From Algibacter luteus (GTDB taxonomy: Bacteria; Bacteroidota; Bacteroidia; Flavobacteriales; Flavobacteriaceae), in NCBI RefSeq assembly GCF_900141715.1, contig NZ_FQYK01000004.1, forward strand, positions 62,001-126,000: a DNA stretch of 64,000 nt, given 5' to 3'. This document shows positions 1-8,822 of the stretch, one piece after another. A program made the position numbers and the translations under genes. Under the pieces are notes generated by a model. The model was not told the DNA's origin. It saw nothing but the letters and a program-made list of their open reading frames with translations, and made no database searches. Position 1 is the first letter of the stretch, and each line of letters opens with the position of its first letter.

Positions 1-1331
1 AAGGAAACGGAACCATGAATGAAGATGGAATAATAGTTCCACATAAAGAATATCTGAGTAAATTGTTCATGCGAAAATCTGGACTTCCAATTTTGAAGGT
101 GCTTTTTCCAGATGGTTCAGAAAAGCCGTATTGGAATACCTTTTATCAGCAAATAACTTACCATAAAATTTCTGAAAGCGAATTACAAAGTATTGAAGAA
201 TTAAACAGTTGGCAAGCTAAATTCATTTCAGAAAATATTAATAAAGCCATTGAAGAAAATCAAGATGTTTCGAGTATAGACTTTGGAGATTGTAATCATC
301 TTAAAAGTGATATACTTAAAATTGTCAATATAAAACGCAGCTATTTAGGACAAATGGATGTGAATGCAAAATCTGAACTTGTTTGGGAATTTTATGAAGA
401 AACGCTCGCCAAATTGAAAGATTTTGGATGCAAAATTTTAAGGTTAGATGCATTTGCTTATTTACACAAAGAAGTTGGTCAATCGAACTTTTTCAATAAA
501 CCGGGAACTTGGGATTATTTGAAACGCATAAAACAAATAGCAGATAAAAACGAGTTAATTTTATTGCCAGAAATTCATGCTGAATATGGTTTAAACCTGC
601 ATAATGAAGTAGCCGAAGAAGGTTATCAGATTTACGATTTTTTTCTACCAGGATTAATGATTCATACACTTGAAGAACATTCAAGTAAAGCGATTTTAAA
701 TTGGGCTAAAGAAATTATAGCCAAAGATTATAAAACGGTAAATATGTTAGGTTGCCACGACGGGATTCCTGTTTTAGATTTAAAAGGAAAAGAGGTTAAT
801 GGAATTTATAATAAAGGACTGCTAGAAGATCATGAAATTGAATCTATTATGTCCGTAATTTTAGAACGTGGTGGTCGTGTAAAGAATCTTTACGATGCAT
901 CTGGTAATAAGATTTCTTACTATCAAGTTAACGCTACATTTTTTAGTGCATTAGGTGAAGATGAAAAAAAACTGTTGGTAGCTAGAGCCATTCAATTGTT
1001 TATGCCTGGGACACCTCAAATATGGTATTTAGATCTTTTTGCAGGAAAAAACAATTATGCAGCTGCTGATGCTGGAGGTAGCGGAGGGCATAAAGAAATA
1101 AATAGAACAACCATAAACATGCAAGAGGTTAAAGAAGGCCTATCAAAAGATATCGTAATTAAACAATTAGAGTTAATTCGTTTAAGAAACACTTCAAAAG
1201 CATTTCTCGGTAGTTTTAAAATCCATAATTCACCAGAGCATGTATTTGATGTAGCCTGGGTGAATGGTGAAACTAGTGTAAGGTTAACGGCAAATCTTAA
1301 TACTTACGATTTTAAAGTTTCGCATGATTAA
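1..1331 (+). CDS. Sucrose-phosphorylase-like GH13 glycosidase, 5' end outside window
   Basis: This is the C-terminal part of an alpha-amylase-superfamily enzyme resembling the sucrose phosphorylase/glucosylglycerate phosphorylase group (GH13_18). The frame is open back to the window edge, before the first ATG at 15, and the N-terminal barrel strands expected in the family are absent, so the gene is cut by the window and not broken. Numbering from that ATG, the three GH13 carboxylates are visible: Asp145 in RLDAFAY (nucleophile), Glu186 in LPEIHAEYG (acid/base) and Asp249 in CHDGIP (transition-state stabiliser). Family members phosphorolyse or hydrolyse alpha-glucosides such as sucrose; the exact substrate cannot be told from the sequence. 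A terminator hairpin follows at 1415-1441. Confidence 0.85.
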   Translation, partial: GNGTMNEDGIIVPHKEYLSKLFMRKSGLPILKVLFPDGSEKPYWNTFYQQITYHKISESELQSIEELNSWQAKFISENINKAIEENQDVSSIDFGDCNHLKSDILKIVNIKRSYLGQMDVNAKSELVWEFYEETLAKLKDFGCKILRLDAFAYLHKEVGQSNFFNKPGTWDYLKRIKQIADKNELILLPEIHAEYGLNLHNEVAEEGYQIYDFFLPGLMIHTLEEHSSKAILNWAKEIIAKDYKTVNMLGCHDGIPVLDLKGKEVNGIYNKGLLEDHEIESIMSVILERGGRVKNLYDASGNKISYYQVNATFFSALGEDEKKLLVARAIQLFMPGTPQIWYLDLFAGKNNYAAADAGGSGGHKEINRTTINMQEVKEGLSKDIVIKQLELIRLRNTSKAFLGSFKIHNSPEHVFDVAWVNGETSVRLTANLNTYDFKVSHD

Positions 1332-1414
1332 TAATGTTTCTTTTAATTTCTGAAAATAATAATAACGTTTTTTTAAGTGTTTAATAAGAGTAAGTCAAAA
1401 CTCTATTGAATATA

Positions 1415-1441
1415 AAACCCAAGAATAATAATCTTGGGTTT
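1415..1441 (+). terminator. Intrinsic terminator after the GH13 gene
   Basis: A perfect 10-bp stem (1415-1424 with 1432-1441) encloses a 7-base loop. It lies 84 bases after the GH13 stop codon. The T-tract is weak, so termination strength is uncertain. Confidence 0.7.
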
Positions 1442-1538
1442 ATTGGTCTTATCATGTATCCAAATTAATTGTAGTGATCAGATTAATTATGAAAAACACG
1501 TTGTATTTTATTTAGAAAGGGGGTGACTTATTATATGT

Positions 1539-1546
1539 TATATTTG
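1539..1546 (+). promoter_or_regulatory. Bacteroidetes -7 element for the octaheme cytochrome gene
   Basis: TATATTTG matches the Bacteroidetes sigma-A -7 consensus TAnnTTTG exactly. The start codon follows at 1572. I see no well-spaced TTG upstream. Confidence 0.5.
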
Positions 1547-1571
1547 TATTTTTAAAATTCAAATTCTTCAT

Positions 1572-3803
1572 ATGAACATCAAATTTCTTCTTATTTTTTT
1601 TATCGTTTATTATTCGGTAATAGGCTGTAAAAAAGATGGAGAACAAGAATATATAAGTCAAAATGATGGCGTTTTTATTTCAGATAAACTTATACCTGAT
1701 AGTCATTTTTTAGGAGACGGAAAATGTAAAGAATGCCACCAAGAAGAGTTTAAAGAGTGGAAAGGATCACATCATGATAAAGCCATGGATTCGGCTAATC
1801 ACGAATCCGTTTTGGGAAATTTTGATGACGTAAAGTTCACTAGTCAAGGAGTAACCTCTCATTTTTTTAAAAAAGGAGACGATTTCTTTGTAAACACCGA
1901 AGGTCCTGATGGCAAATATTATGATTATAAAATAATCTACACCTTTGGAGTGACTCCATTACAGCAATACATCGTAGAATTTCCTGATGGAAGATTTCAA
2001 TGTTTAAGAACAGCTTGGGATTCTGTAAAAAATAAATGGTTCGATTTATACCCTGATTTTAAAGTAGTACATTCAGAATGGTTGCATTGGTCAAGAGGTG
2101 GGTTAAATTGGAATACCATGTGTTCCGATTGCCATTCTACTAATGTTAGAAAAAATTACGATTTAAAAACCGAAAGCTTCGATACAAAATACGCAATTAT
2201 TAACGTGAATTGTGAGGCATGTCATGGTCCGGGAAAACAACATGTAGAGGATGTGAATAGGCTTGGAGATCAATATGCCTCGACCAAAACCATGCATATG
2301 ACATCGGATATTAAACCAAAAGAGTTAGTAGACCAATGCGCACGCTGCCATATGCGTAGGGAACAATTCTCAGAAGCTTTTAATTTTGAAGGAACCATGC
2401 TAGACCATTACTTCCCGCAATTAATAGAAGAGCCTATTTATTATGCCGATGGTCAAATTCGCGATGAAGATTATGTGTACGGATCGTTTACACAAAGTAA
2501 AATGTATAAGAATAACGTAACATGTAATAATTGCCATAATTCACACTCACTAAAACTTAAGTTTGAAGGTAACAATCTATGTGCGCAATGTCATGTTCCA
2601 GAAAACTACGATACACCAAAACATCATTTTCATAAGATGGATACTGATGGTTCTCAATGTATAAATTGCCATATGCCTGGTAAATTTTATATGGGTAACG
2701 ATTTTAGACGAGACCATAGTTTTAGAGTACCAAGACCTGATTTAAGTGTTAAATATGGTACTCCTAACGCTTGTGCAGGTTGTCATGAAAAGGACGATAA
2801 ATGGGCATGGGAAGCGTTTCAAGAGCTTTTTGGCACTGTAGATTCCATTCATTACTCCGATAAATTGGTTCCTGGAGTAATGGGACTGCCACATGGAGAT
2901 ACAGGATTATTAGAACTTATAAAAGATAAAAATCATACCGAAGTGGTTAGGGCATCAGCAGTAAAAGCATTATCTCATTATAATGTAGAAAATTTTATAA
3001 ATGAGTATTTATCATGGTTAGATGATGAGTCTGCAATAGTAAGAGGAGCCACGATAGATATTTTAAGTGAAATAAACTCCACCGATTACGTAAATTCATT
3101 TTTACCACTTTTAAAGGACCCGAAACGAAGTGTGAGAATCAAAGCTTTTTATGGATTAAGTGGAATGGACGAAAGTAGTGTACCTGAAGCTTACAAAGAA
3201 CTTTATGAAAAAGTTAAATTAGAGTTTTTTGCACATTTAGATACGAATTCTGATTTTGTAGGTGGAAGAGCAAAAAGAGCGAATTATTATTTAAAAAAAG
3301 GAGATTTTGATAAAGGTATTGCGGGTTATGAGAGTGCATTATCCATGGATAATTTGAACAATCAGTTACGATTAACCTTAGCTAATTTATATTACAACGT
3401 TCAAAATTTCACAAAAGCAGAACAAGCGTTTAAAACTGTAATAGAACAAGAACCAGATTATGGTCCGGCCTACTATTCGTTAGCGTTATTATATGCCGAA
3501 TTAGGGCAAAACGATGACGCCATAGAATTGCTAAATAAGGCAATTACTAAAATGCCAGAAAACCCAAGATTGTATTATAATTTAAGTTTATTGTATGATC
3601 AAGTGAACGACAATATAAAGGCTGAAAATATTTTAAAACAGGGCTTGACTATTGATGATACCAATGAATCTTTACTTTACGCTTTGGCGTATCATTACTC
3701 AAAAACTAATCAACCCGAAAAAGCAAAAACAACATTGATTAAACTGGTTCAATTGTATCCTAATAATCCTCAATATGCTAATTTTTTAGCACAATTTAAT
3801 TAA
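1572..3803 (+). CDS. Octaheme c-type cytochrome lipoprotein with HEAT-like and TPR repeats
   Basis: The protein has 743 aa. It starts with a lipoprotein signal peptide (SVIGC, lipid-anchored Cys19), so it is exported and membrane-tethered. Eight CxxCH heme-binding motifs lie at about residues 52, 184, 214, 256, 318, 337, 363 and 401, resembling the cytochrome c554/doubled-CxxCH family. Residues about 440-560 look like HEAT-type helical repeats and about 585-740 are tetratricopeptide repeats. This suggests a periplasmic or surface multiheme electron carrier with a protein-docking scaffold. No cytochrome maturation or reductase gene lies beside it, so its redox partner is unknown. It stands alone with its own promoter, and its 3' end overlaps the convergent gene by 8 bases. 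Confidence 0.88.
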   Translation: MNIKFLLIFFIVYYSVIGCKKDGEQEYISQNDGVFISDKLIPDSHFLGDGKCKECHQEEFKEWKGSHHDKAMDSANHESVLGNFDDVKFTSQGVTSHFFKKGDDFFVNTEGPDGKYYDYKIIYTFGVTPLQQYIVEFPDGRFQCLRTAWDSVKNKWFDLYPDFKVVHSEWLHWSRGGLNWNTMCSDCHSTNVRKNYDLKTESFDTKYAIINVNCEACHGPGKQHVEDVNRLGDQYASTKTMHMTSDIKPKELVDQCARCHMRREQFSEAFNFEGTMLDHYFPQLIEEPIYYADGQIRDEDYVYGSFTQSKMYKNNVTCNNCHNSHSLKLKFEGNNLCAQCHVPENYDTPKHHFHKMDTDGSQCINCHMPGKFYMGNDFRRDHSFRVPRPDLSVKYGTPNACAGCHEKDDKWAWEAFQELFGTVDSIHYSDKLVPGVMGLPHGDTGLLELIKDKNHTEVVRASAVKALSHYNVENFINEYLSWLDDESAIVRGATIDILSEINSTDYVNSFLPLLKDPKRSVRIKAFYGLSGMDESSVPEAYKELYEKVKLEFFAHLDTNSDFVGGRAKRANYYLKKGDFDKGIAGYESALSMDNLNNQLRLTLANLYYNVQNFTKAEQAFKTVIEQEPDYGPAYYSLALLYAELGQNDDAIELLNKAITKMPENPRLYYNLSLLYDQVNDNIKAENILKQGLTIDDTNESLLYALAYHYSKTNQPEKAKTTLIKLVQLYPNNPQYANFLAQFN

Positions 3804-4941
3804 TCTTACCATAAACAGATGTTACAAATGAACCATTTAAAAAAGCCCCGGCATCTAACTGACTTTGAAGTATAACGCCTTGAGGCTTTGTTTCGAGTAA
3901 CCATTGAATTGACTGCACCAAAGGAGCCGCAGTAGTTGTTTGTATAGCACGAAACTTATGTTTACCTATTTGTTGTGGTTTAATTTGTTTAGCAATTTCT
4001 TGTCTGCGTAAAACGCCTTTGGAATCCTTACCTTCTATGGCTGCATAAATTATTACTTGGTCGTCTTCAATATGCGGAATTTCGTTCAGCATAATGTCTT
4101 GCAAATCAGAAATAGGGTTCTCGTTATTTTTTATCTTTTTTAATTGGTTATCAACCCAATTATAATGCCCTGGATGACGCAACGTTTTATAATCCAAATG
4201 TTGAATTTTTCCACTCAAGGCATCAGGAAGATCTGCTGCACCTCCAGAGGTTAGGTCTTCTTCATAAGAAATGCCATTAATGATAATACCACTTCTTTCT
4301 GAAAGGGCAGGACGCGATGTTTTTTTATAATCTCGAATTACAATGCAGTCTTTTACATATTCCGTGGCTACACCAATGGGACTCCAGGTAAATCCATAAA
4401 AATGTGGTGCAATGGCGTGATTGGTAAGCGCACCTACCTTTAATTCTAATCTGGCAACACGGTCCACTTGGTGGCTCTCGCAAAATTCTTGAAACATATA
4501 ATGTGATAATACATCAATATAACCAGGTGCTAAACCTGTTTGCAACACGAAACCTGTTTTGGCGTTTTTTGATGAAGCTATAATTTGGTTGGTTTCATCA
4601 ACATATTCGGTAAGATTAGCATATTGAAGTTCGTAATTATTTGCGAGTATCGCCATAGTTGGTGCTAAACTACCAGGTAAGCAATCTAGTAGTGCATCAC
4701 CATTTTTTAATATCGTTTTTACCTCGTCAGAAATATGTAACGGATCTAAATGAAATGCTATCACTTTACAAGACTTGGAGGTGCCATTCATAATCCATTG
4801 GGCAACTTTTTTAGCTTTAGATAGTGTACGGTTACCAATATAAATGGTTGGTGTTACGGTGCTCCATTCTGCCAAAATAAGTCCAGCAGCTTCAGCAATA
4901 CCTCCAGCGCCTGCAATAATTATGTTGAAGTGCTTTTTCAT
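3796..4941 (-). CDS. Saccharopine dehydrogenase family oxidoreductase
   Basis: The protein has 381 aa. The N-terminus (IIIAGAGGIAEAAG) is a Rossmann dinucleotide-binding motif as found in the saccharopine dehydrogenase NADP-binding family. The C-terminal half resembles the saccharopine dehydrogenase catalytic/dimerisation domain. Relatives act in lysine or carboxynorspermidine metabolism, but the substrate of this one cannot be assigned. It is cytoplasmic, with no signal or membrane segment. It is monocistronic and convergent with the octaheme cytochrome gene. CAAATATC at 5020-5027 reads on the minus strand as GATATTTG, one base off the -7 consensus, and may be its promoter. Confidence 0.75.
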   Translation of the reverse strand: MKKHFNIIIAGAGGIAEAAGLILAEWSTVTPTIYIGNRTLSKAKKVAQWIMNGTSKSCKVIAFHLDPLHISDEVKTILKNGDALLDCLPGSLAPTMAILANNYELQYANLTEYVDETNQIIASSKNAKTGFVLQTGLAPGYIDVLSHYMFQEFCESHQVDRVARLELKVGALTNHAIAPHFYGFTWSPIGVATEYVKDCIVIRDYKKTSRPALSERSGIIINGISYEEDLTSGGAADLPDALSGKIQHLDYKTLRHPGHYNWVDNQLKKIKNNENPISDLQDIMLNEIPHIEDDQVIIYAAIEGKDSKGVLRRQEIAKQIKPQQIGKHKFRAIQTTTAAPLVQSIQWLLETKPQGVILQSQLDAGAFLNGSFVTSVYGKIN

Positions 4942-5086
4942 AACTAACCCGCTTTAAATTAAGTTCACATTTATTCTTCCTTTCTTCTACCAACTATTCA
5001 TGTAAAGTATAAATGGATGCAAATATCTTATTAGTGACTTTTTGAATTTTTAGGCAGCATCTTACATTTTGATACTATTTAAATGA

Positions 5087-5527
5087 TTAACCTTTTCTCA
5101 TAAAGTCAAATGCACCTTTTCTAAGTTGAATACCGTATTCCAAATAGGCTTTCATACAGGCGAGGAAATTTGCCCATCCTCCTGAATTTTCTAAAGCCCA
5201 TTTAAGGTTATTTTCATTTAGTTCTTTACCATTTTCGTTTACTCTCACTAGGGTACTATGGTCTGGTAACTCTTCTAAGGTAATCTTTACAATAGTTTCA
5301 GGGTCCCATACAAAGGAAATTGAACGATTGGTTTCTATTTTAATTTTATTGACTGGGTACTTATTATCAAATTCAGGAAATTTCCAAATCACTTCTTTTC
5401 CGGTTTCTAATCTTCCAGTACTTTCCGAAATGAAATATTTAGTCATTTTCTCTGGGTTTACAATCCCTTCAAAAACTTCTCCAACTGGTTTTTGAATTTG
5501 TATAGTTGCATTAGATTCAAGTTTCAT
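5087..5527 (-). CDS. SRPBCC/AHSA1-like domain protein
   Basis: The protein has 146 aa with the pattern of the AHSA1 (activator of Hsp90 ATPase homologue 1-like)/SRPBCC helix-grip fold: an N-terminal strand followed by a VGEVFEGIVNPEKMTKYFISEST helix region, central strands, and a long C-terminal helix (GGWANFLACMKAYLEYG). Such proteins are soluble ligand-binding modules of about 140-160 aa with varied or unknown roles. It is a single gene downstream of, but separated from, the permease fusion by 233 bases containing an imperfect palindrome. A second protein of the same superfamily is encoded at 8400-8792. No specific function is assigned. Confidence 0.8.
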   Translation of the reverse strand: MKLESNATIQIQKPVGEVFEGIVNPEKMTKYFISESTGRLETGKEVIWKFPEFDNKYPVNKIKIETNRSISFVWDPETIVKITLEELPDHSTLVRVNENGKELNENNLKWALENSGGWANFLACMKAYLEYGIQLRKGAFDFMRKG

Positions 5528-5674
5528 AATATTTCTTATTTCATTCGTTAAGAAAGATACTAAAAGGTTTAATTTTTAGTTAATCTATGTCAAAAAAAGT
5601 TTATTAATCAAATATTTAAAAATGTGTTTGTTTGTGGTTAGTTGCGTTGTTTAGCACATAACTTTACAAGACCC

Positions 5675-5714
5675 CACCTAACCGAAAATCTACTAGGATT
5701 TTCAGAAGTAGGTG
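5675..5714. repeat. Imperfect two-stem palindrome in the intergenic region
   Basis: An outer 6-bp stem (CACCTA 5675-5680 with TAGGTG 5709-5714) and an inner 7-bp stem (GAAAATC 5684-5690 with GATTTTC 5697-5703) flank a 6-base loop. No T-tract follows, so it is not a typical terminator. It lies between the permease 3' end and the SRPBCC gene, both on the minus strand, and may be a structured 5' leader, an RNA processing site or a repeat element. Confidence 0.5.
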
Positions 5715-5760
5715 AGAACAAGCAATTACTTATAGCCATCTTAAGTTTCTAATGTTGTGA

Positions 5761-7905
5761 CTAATCATCAATTTCGTAACTCATAAACGTGTTATATAAT
5801 TTTGAAATTGATTTAACTTCACCAAGTATGGTGAGGATATCATTTTTCAATAAAACGGTAGAACCATTAGGAGCAAAAGTTTTATTATTCCTTTCAATTA
5901 ATGCTACCAAAACATCGCTAGGAAGCTGTGTATCCTTTAATTGCAGACCAATCATTTCGCTTTGTGGAGTTCCCTTTTTTAGTTTTATACTCACAAAGCG
6001 TTCATTTTGCAATAAGTACTCCTTAATTTCACGGTGACTATCCATATTGATAAGGGTTTTTACAACATCCTCTCGCTCTAAAATATCAAGAAGCCTTGAC
6101 AACATACGTAATTGTTGTTTTGGGTAATTGTCAGAATTAACCAAAAACACACATATGTGTAAAGGCCTTTTTATATCAAAATCATCATCAAAAGGTAAGA
6201 TACCTTCTATAGAATTTTTAGAAATCACTATTTGCATTGAAGGATTTAAAACCTCCTTAAGTCTTGCATGAAAAACCAATACGCCAGGTAAACTTATTAA
6301 TGATTCATCGGGAGTAAAATGTATTAATTTATGAATACCACCTTTGTAATTAAGGTTTAATGCAGCACTATAATTATCAGAAACTTTTTTTAAAAGGTCT
6401 TTAAAATCTACTGGTTGTTTATAAATTGAAATTTTTGAATTGATTACTGTTTCATCAAACGGATCGCCTTCTCTTAGCCCTTTTTCCTTTAAAATAGTCA
6501 TCAATTCATTTTCCAGCTCACTGTCTTGGTTTTGACCTAATAGTGCAAACCAATGAAATATGGCGCCTTCTCGTTTAACCTTCCCTCGGGCATGAAAATG
6601 ATACCAAAGCAAGCCCATGATTACTATGCCTGTGGTAAAAAGAATGGGCATCCACCCTAAATATATGATAAGAATAAACGAAATAACAATACCAGCAACT
6701 TGCATATAGGGATACAGTGGCGATAAATAGCCGGGGTCGTATGATTCTATTTTACTTTTTCTAAAAACTATCACCGAGAAATTGATAAAAATAAAAATGA
6801 GTAACTGGAAGGTACTGGCTAATTTTACAATGCCTTCTTCTGATAATAACAGAATAAATAAAATAATTAAAACCGTGGTAAACATAATGGCAATAACCGG
6901 ACTTCCTTTGCGACCTATTCTTGAGAAAATAGCAGGGAGCAATTTGTCTCGTCCCATAGCAAAAGGATAACGTGATGCTGATAATAACCCAGCGTTACCT
7001 GTTGAAGCAAAAGCAGCAAGTGCAGCTATAGACATTAACAATACCCCGGCCTTTTCAGGTAACCATGTAAAAAATTGTGTGGCAGCAGTGGCAGCCGGAG
7101 CCATGTCTGTGGCTAATGTTGTGGGTTCAATTACAGCAATCATTAAAAATACACCCAACCCATAAATTAGGCCTGTAACAACTAACGACAATATCATACC
7201 TAAAGGAATGTTTCTTTCAGGGTTTTTAATTTCTTCTGCAATACTTGCAATTTGGGTTAATCCAAGATAAGACACAAAAACAAATCCAACGGTAGTAAAC
7301 AAACCTCCTATACCATCTGAAAAGAATGGAGTGAATTGCGATGTAATAGATTCTTTATTAATAGACGCAGTGTTGAATATTGAAAAAAAACCATCTATAA
7401 TAAAGGTTGTTAAAATTATGAGTAGAAATATTACAAATACTTTTTGGAAAGCAGAGGTTTTTTTGGCACCTATTAGGTTTAAAATCATAAAGAAAAATGT
7501 TGCAACAATGGCAACGATTTTTGTGGGAACTTCCCAGAAAATAGCCGCATAAGCCCCAATACCAATTATGGCAAAAGCCGTTTTTAACATTAAAGCAAAA
7601 TAAGTGCCTAACCCTCCGATGGTACCCATAATAGGGCCTAAACTACGGTCTAGAAAGAAATAGGCGCCGCCAGATCTAGGTAGAGCGGTTGATATTTCTG
7701 CAATACTAAACATGGTGGGTAATATTAATATGCCAGCAAATAAATACGCTAGAAAAACAGAAGGGCCAGTGTAGTGCGATGCAATACCTGGAAGTAAAAA
7801 GAAACCAGAACTAAACATTGCTCCCGTACTAATAGCAAAAACATCAAATAATCCTAAGTCTTTTTTTAACTTATTTTTAAAGGCCATACCAATACATTTA
7901 AACAC
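5761..7905 (-). CDS. APC-family permease fused to EIIA-like and RCK_C-like domains
   Basis: The protein has 714 aa in three parts. Residues about 18-440 are an amino acid-polyamine-organocation (APC) permease with roughly 12 membrane segments and the family opening (FDVFAISTGAMFSSGFFLLPG). Residues about 480-620 resemble a PTS EIIA type-2 fold, including a His in GVLVFHARL (His546) where EIIA has its phosphorylated histidine. Residues about 634-705 resemble an RCK_C (TrkA-C) ligand-binding domain. It is an inner-membrane transporter, probably for amino acids or cations, with two cytoplasmic sensory domains. An alternative start at Met7 (7887) is possible. It is monocistronic. Confidence 0.82.
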   Translation of the reverse strand: MFKCIGMAFKNKLKKDLGLFDVFAISTGAMFSSGFFLLPGIASHYTGPSVFLAYLFAGILILPTMFSIAEISTALPRSGGAYFFLDRSLGPIMGTIGGLGTYFALMLKTAFAIIGIGAYAAIFWEVPTKIVAIVATFFFMILNLIGAKKTSAFQKVFVIFLLIILTTFIIDGFFSIFNTASINKESITSQFTPFFSDGIGGLFTTVGFVFVSYLGLTQIASIAEEIKNPERNIPLGMILSLVVTGLIYGLGVFLMIAVIEPTTLATDMAPAATAATQFFTWLPEKAGVLLMSIAALAAFASTGNAGLLSASRYPFAMGRDKLLPAIFSRIGRKGSPVIAIMFTTVLIILFILLLSEEGIVKLASTFQLLIFIFINFSVIVFRKSKIESYDPGYLSPLYPYMQVAGIVISFILIIYLGWMPILFTTGIVIMGLLWYHFHARGKVKREGAIFHWFALLGQNQDSELENELMTILKEKGLREGDPFDETVINSKISIYKQPVDFKDLLKKVSDNYSAALNLNYKGGIHKLIHFTPDESLISLPGVLVFHARLKEVLNPSMQIVISKNSIEGILPFDDDFDIKRPLHICVFLVNSDNYPKQQLRMLSRLLDILEREDVVKTLINMDSHREIKEYLLQNERFVSIKLKKGTPQSEMIGLQLKDTQLPSDVLVALIERNNKTFAPNGSTVLLKNDILTILGEVKSISKLYNTFMSYEIDD

Positions 7906-8149
7906 TAATATCTTGTATTAAGATAAGAATAATTTGTTGTATTTCTATCCCTCGTCTTAATTTTACGGGTTGGGTTTAAGAGAAAAAATTGGTAAATGAG
8001 TGCTTCAGCGAAAAATAAAGTAGCGAATAAGGACTAATGCTTGGGTTTCATAGAATGCAAGATTAATTCTATTGTATAAATTTTACTGCGCGATTTATAA
8101 AACATGTGATAACGTGCTTTATAAAAGAGTAAATGTTTTAGCAAAACAA

Positions 8150-8179
8150 AAAAGCCAAGGATTTAATTCCTTGGCTTTT
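8150..8179 (-). terminator. Terminator for tRNA-Met
   Basis: A 12-bp stem (8150-8161 with 8168-8179) with a 6-base loop lies just downstream of the minus-strand tRNA. Read on the minus strand it is followed by TTTTGTTTT, as expected for intrinsic termination. Confidence 0.8.
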
Positions 8180-8193
8180 GTTTGTTATCACTG

Positions 8194-8267
8194 TAGCGAG
8201 AGGGGGGCACGATCCCCCGACCTCCGGGTTATGAATCCGACGCTCTAACCAACTGAGCTACCTCGCC
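8194..8267 (-). tRNA. tRNA-Met (CAT anticodon), probably elongator
   Basis: The 74-nt cloverleaf reads 5' on the minus strand from 8267. The acceptor GGCGAGG pairs with TCTCGCT (two G-U pairs), the D-stem is GCTC/GAGC, the anticodon loop is TTCATAA, and the T-stem is GGGGG/CCCCC. CCA is not encoded. It lacks the initiator 1-72 mismatch and three anticodon-stem G-C pairs, so it is an elongator Met; a lysidine-modified tRNA-Ile cannot be fully excluded. The T-loop ATCGTGC departs from the standard TTCRANY. Positions 31-39 form an A-C mismatch. Confidence 0.93.
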
Positions 8268-8280
8268 TAATTTAAGGCTG

Positions 8281-8310
8281 CAAATATAAAAACAATATTA
8301 TTGTAAGCAA
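8281..8310 (-). promoter_or_regulatory. Promoter of tRNA-Met
   Basis: On the minus strand TTG (8310-8308) is followed after 19 bases by TATATTTG (8288-8281), a full match to the Bacteroidetes -33/-7 consensus. Transcription would begin about 7 bases before the mature tRNA 5' end at 8267. Confidence 0.75.
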
Positions 8311-8399
8311 ACAGAACTAAGGGAAAATATTATTAAAAATTGTTGTTATACTTATCAATTAATGTATATATTGAGCAAAATAAATTTTTAAAAGTATTT

Positions 8400-8792
8400 A
8401 TGGACGATAAAATTAAATTTGATATTGAATTTCCAATACACGCCTCACCTCAATTATTATATCAATATATATCTACCCCATCGGGTTTATCTGAATGGTT
8501 TTCTGATAATGTAAACTCTCGTGGTGAATTATTTACTTTTATTTGGGATGGTAGTGAAGAGAAAGCAAAATTATTAAATAAGAAAAACGGAGAACGTGTT
8601 AAATTTAGATGGTTAGAGGATGAGGAGGATGGTTTAACTTGTTATTTTGAAATTAGAATACAGGTTGATGAAATTACAAAGGATGTTTCATTAATGGTTA
8701 CAGATTTTGCTGAAGAAGATGAAGTAGACGAAGCTAAAATGCTTTGGACCAATCAAATTTCAAGTCTCAAGCAAGTATTAGGTTCTGCTTAA
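8400..8792 (+). CDS. START-like domain protein
   Basis: The protein has 130 aa from the ATG at 8400. An upstream in-frame ATG at 8340 would add 20 residues that do not fit the family, so I prefer the internal start (MDDKIKFDIEF). The sequence matches the short START-like/SRPBCC proteins found throughout Flavobacteriaceae: an N-terminal strand, HASPQLLYQYISTPSGLSEWF helix, acidic middle and a C-terminal helix with an acidic EEDEVDEAK stretch. It is probably a soluble ligand-binding or chaperone-like protein; its function is not known. A terminator at 8822-8843 ends the transcript. The aminotransferase gene follows at 58 bases. Confidence 0.8.
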   Translation: MDDKIKFDIEFPIHASPQLLYQYISTPSGLSEWFSDNVNSRGELFTFIWDGSEEKAKLLNKKNGERVKFRWLEDEEDGLTCYFEIRIQVDEITKDVSLMVTDFAEEDEVDEAKMLWTNQISSLKQVLGSA

Positions 8793-8814
8793 TAATCAGT
8801 AGGATATTTTAAAT

Positions 8815-8822
8815 TATATTTG
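8815..8822 (+). promoter_or_regulatory. Bacteroidetes -7 element for the class IV aminotransferase gene
   Basis: TATATTTG matches TAnnTTTG exactly and shares its last base with the first base of a terminator hairpin (8822-8843). The predicted start site therefore falls inside the hairpin. No consensus TTG is seen at the right spacing. Confidence 0.5.

Noticed and set aside
5620-5760. Integron-type attC site
   Set aside because: Some short GTT/AAC-like pieces are present, but the ordered core sites and a cassette or integrase gene are missing.
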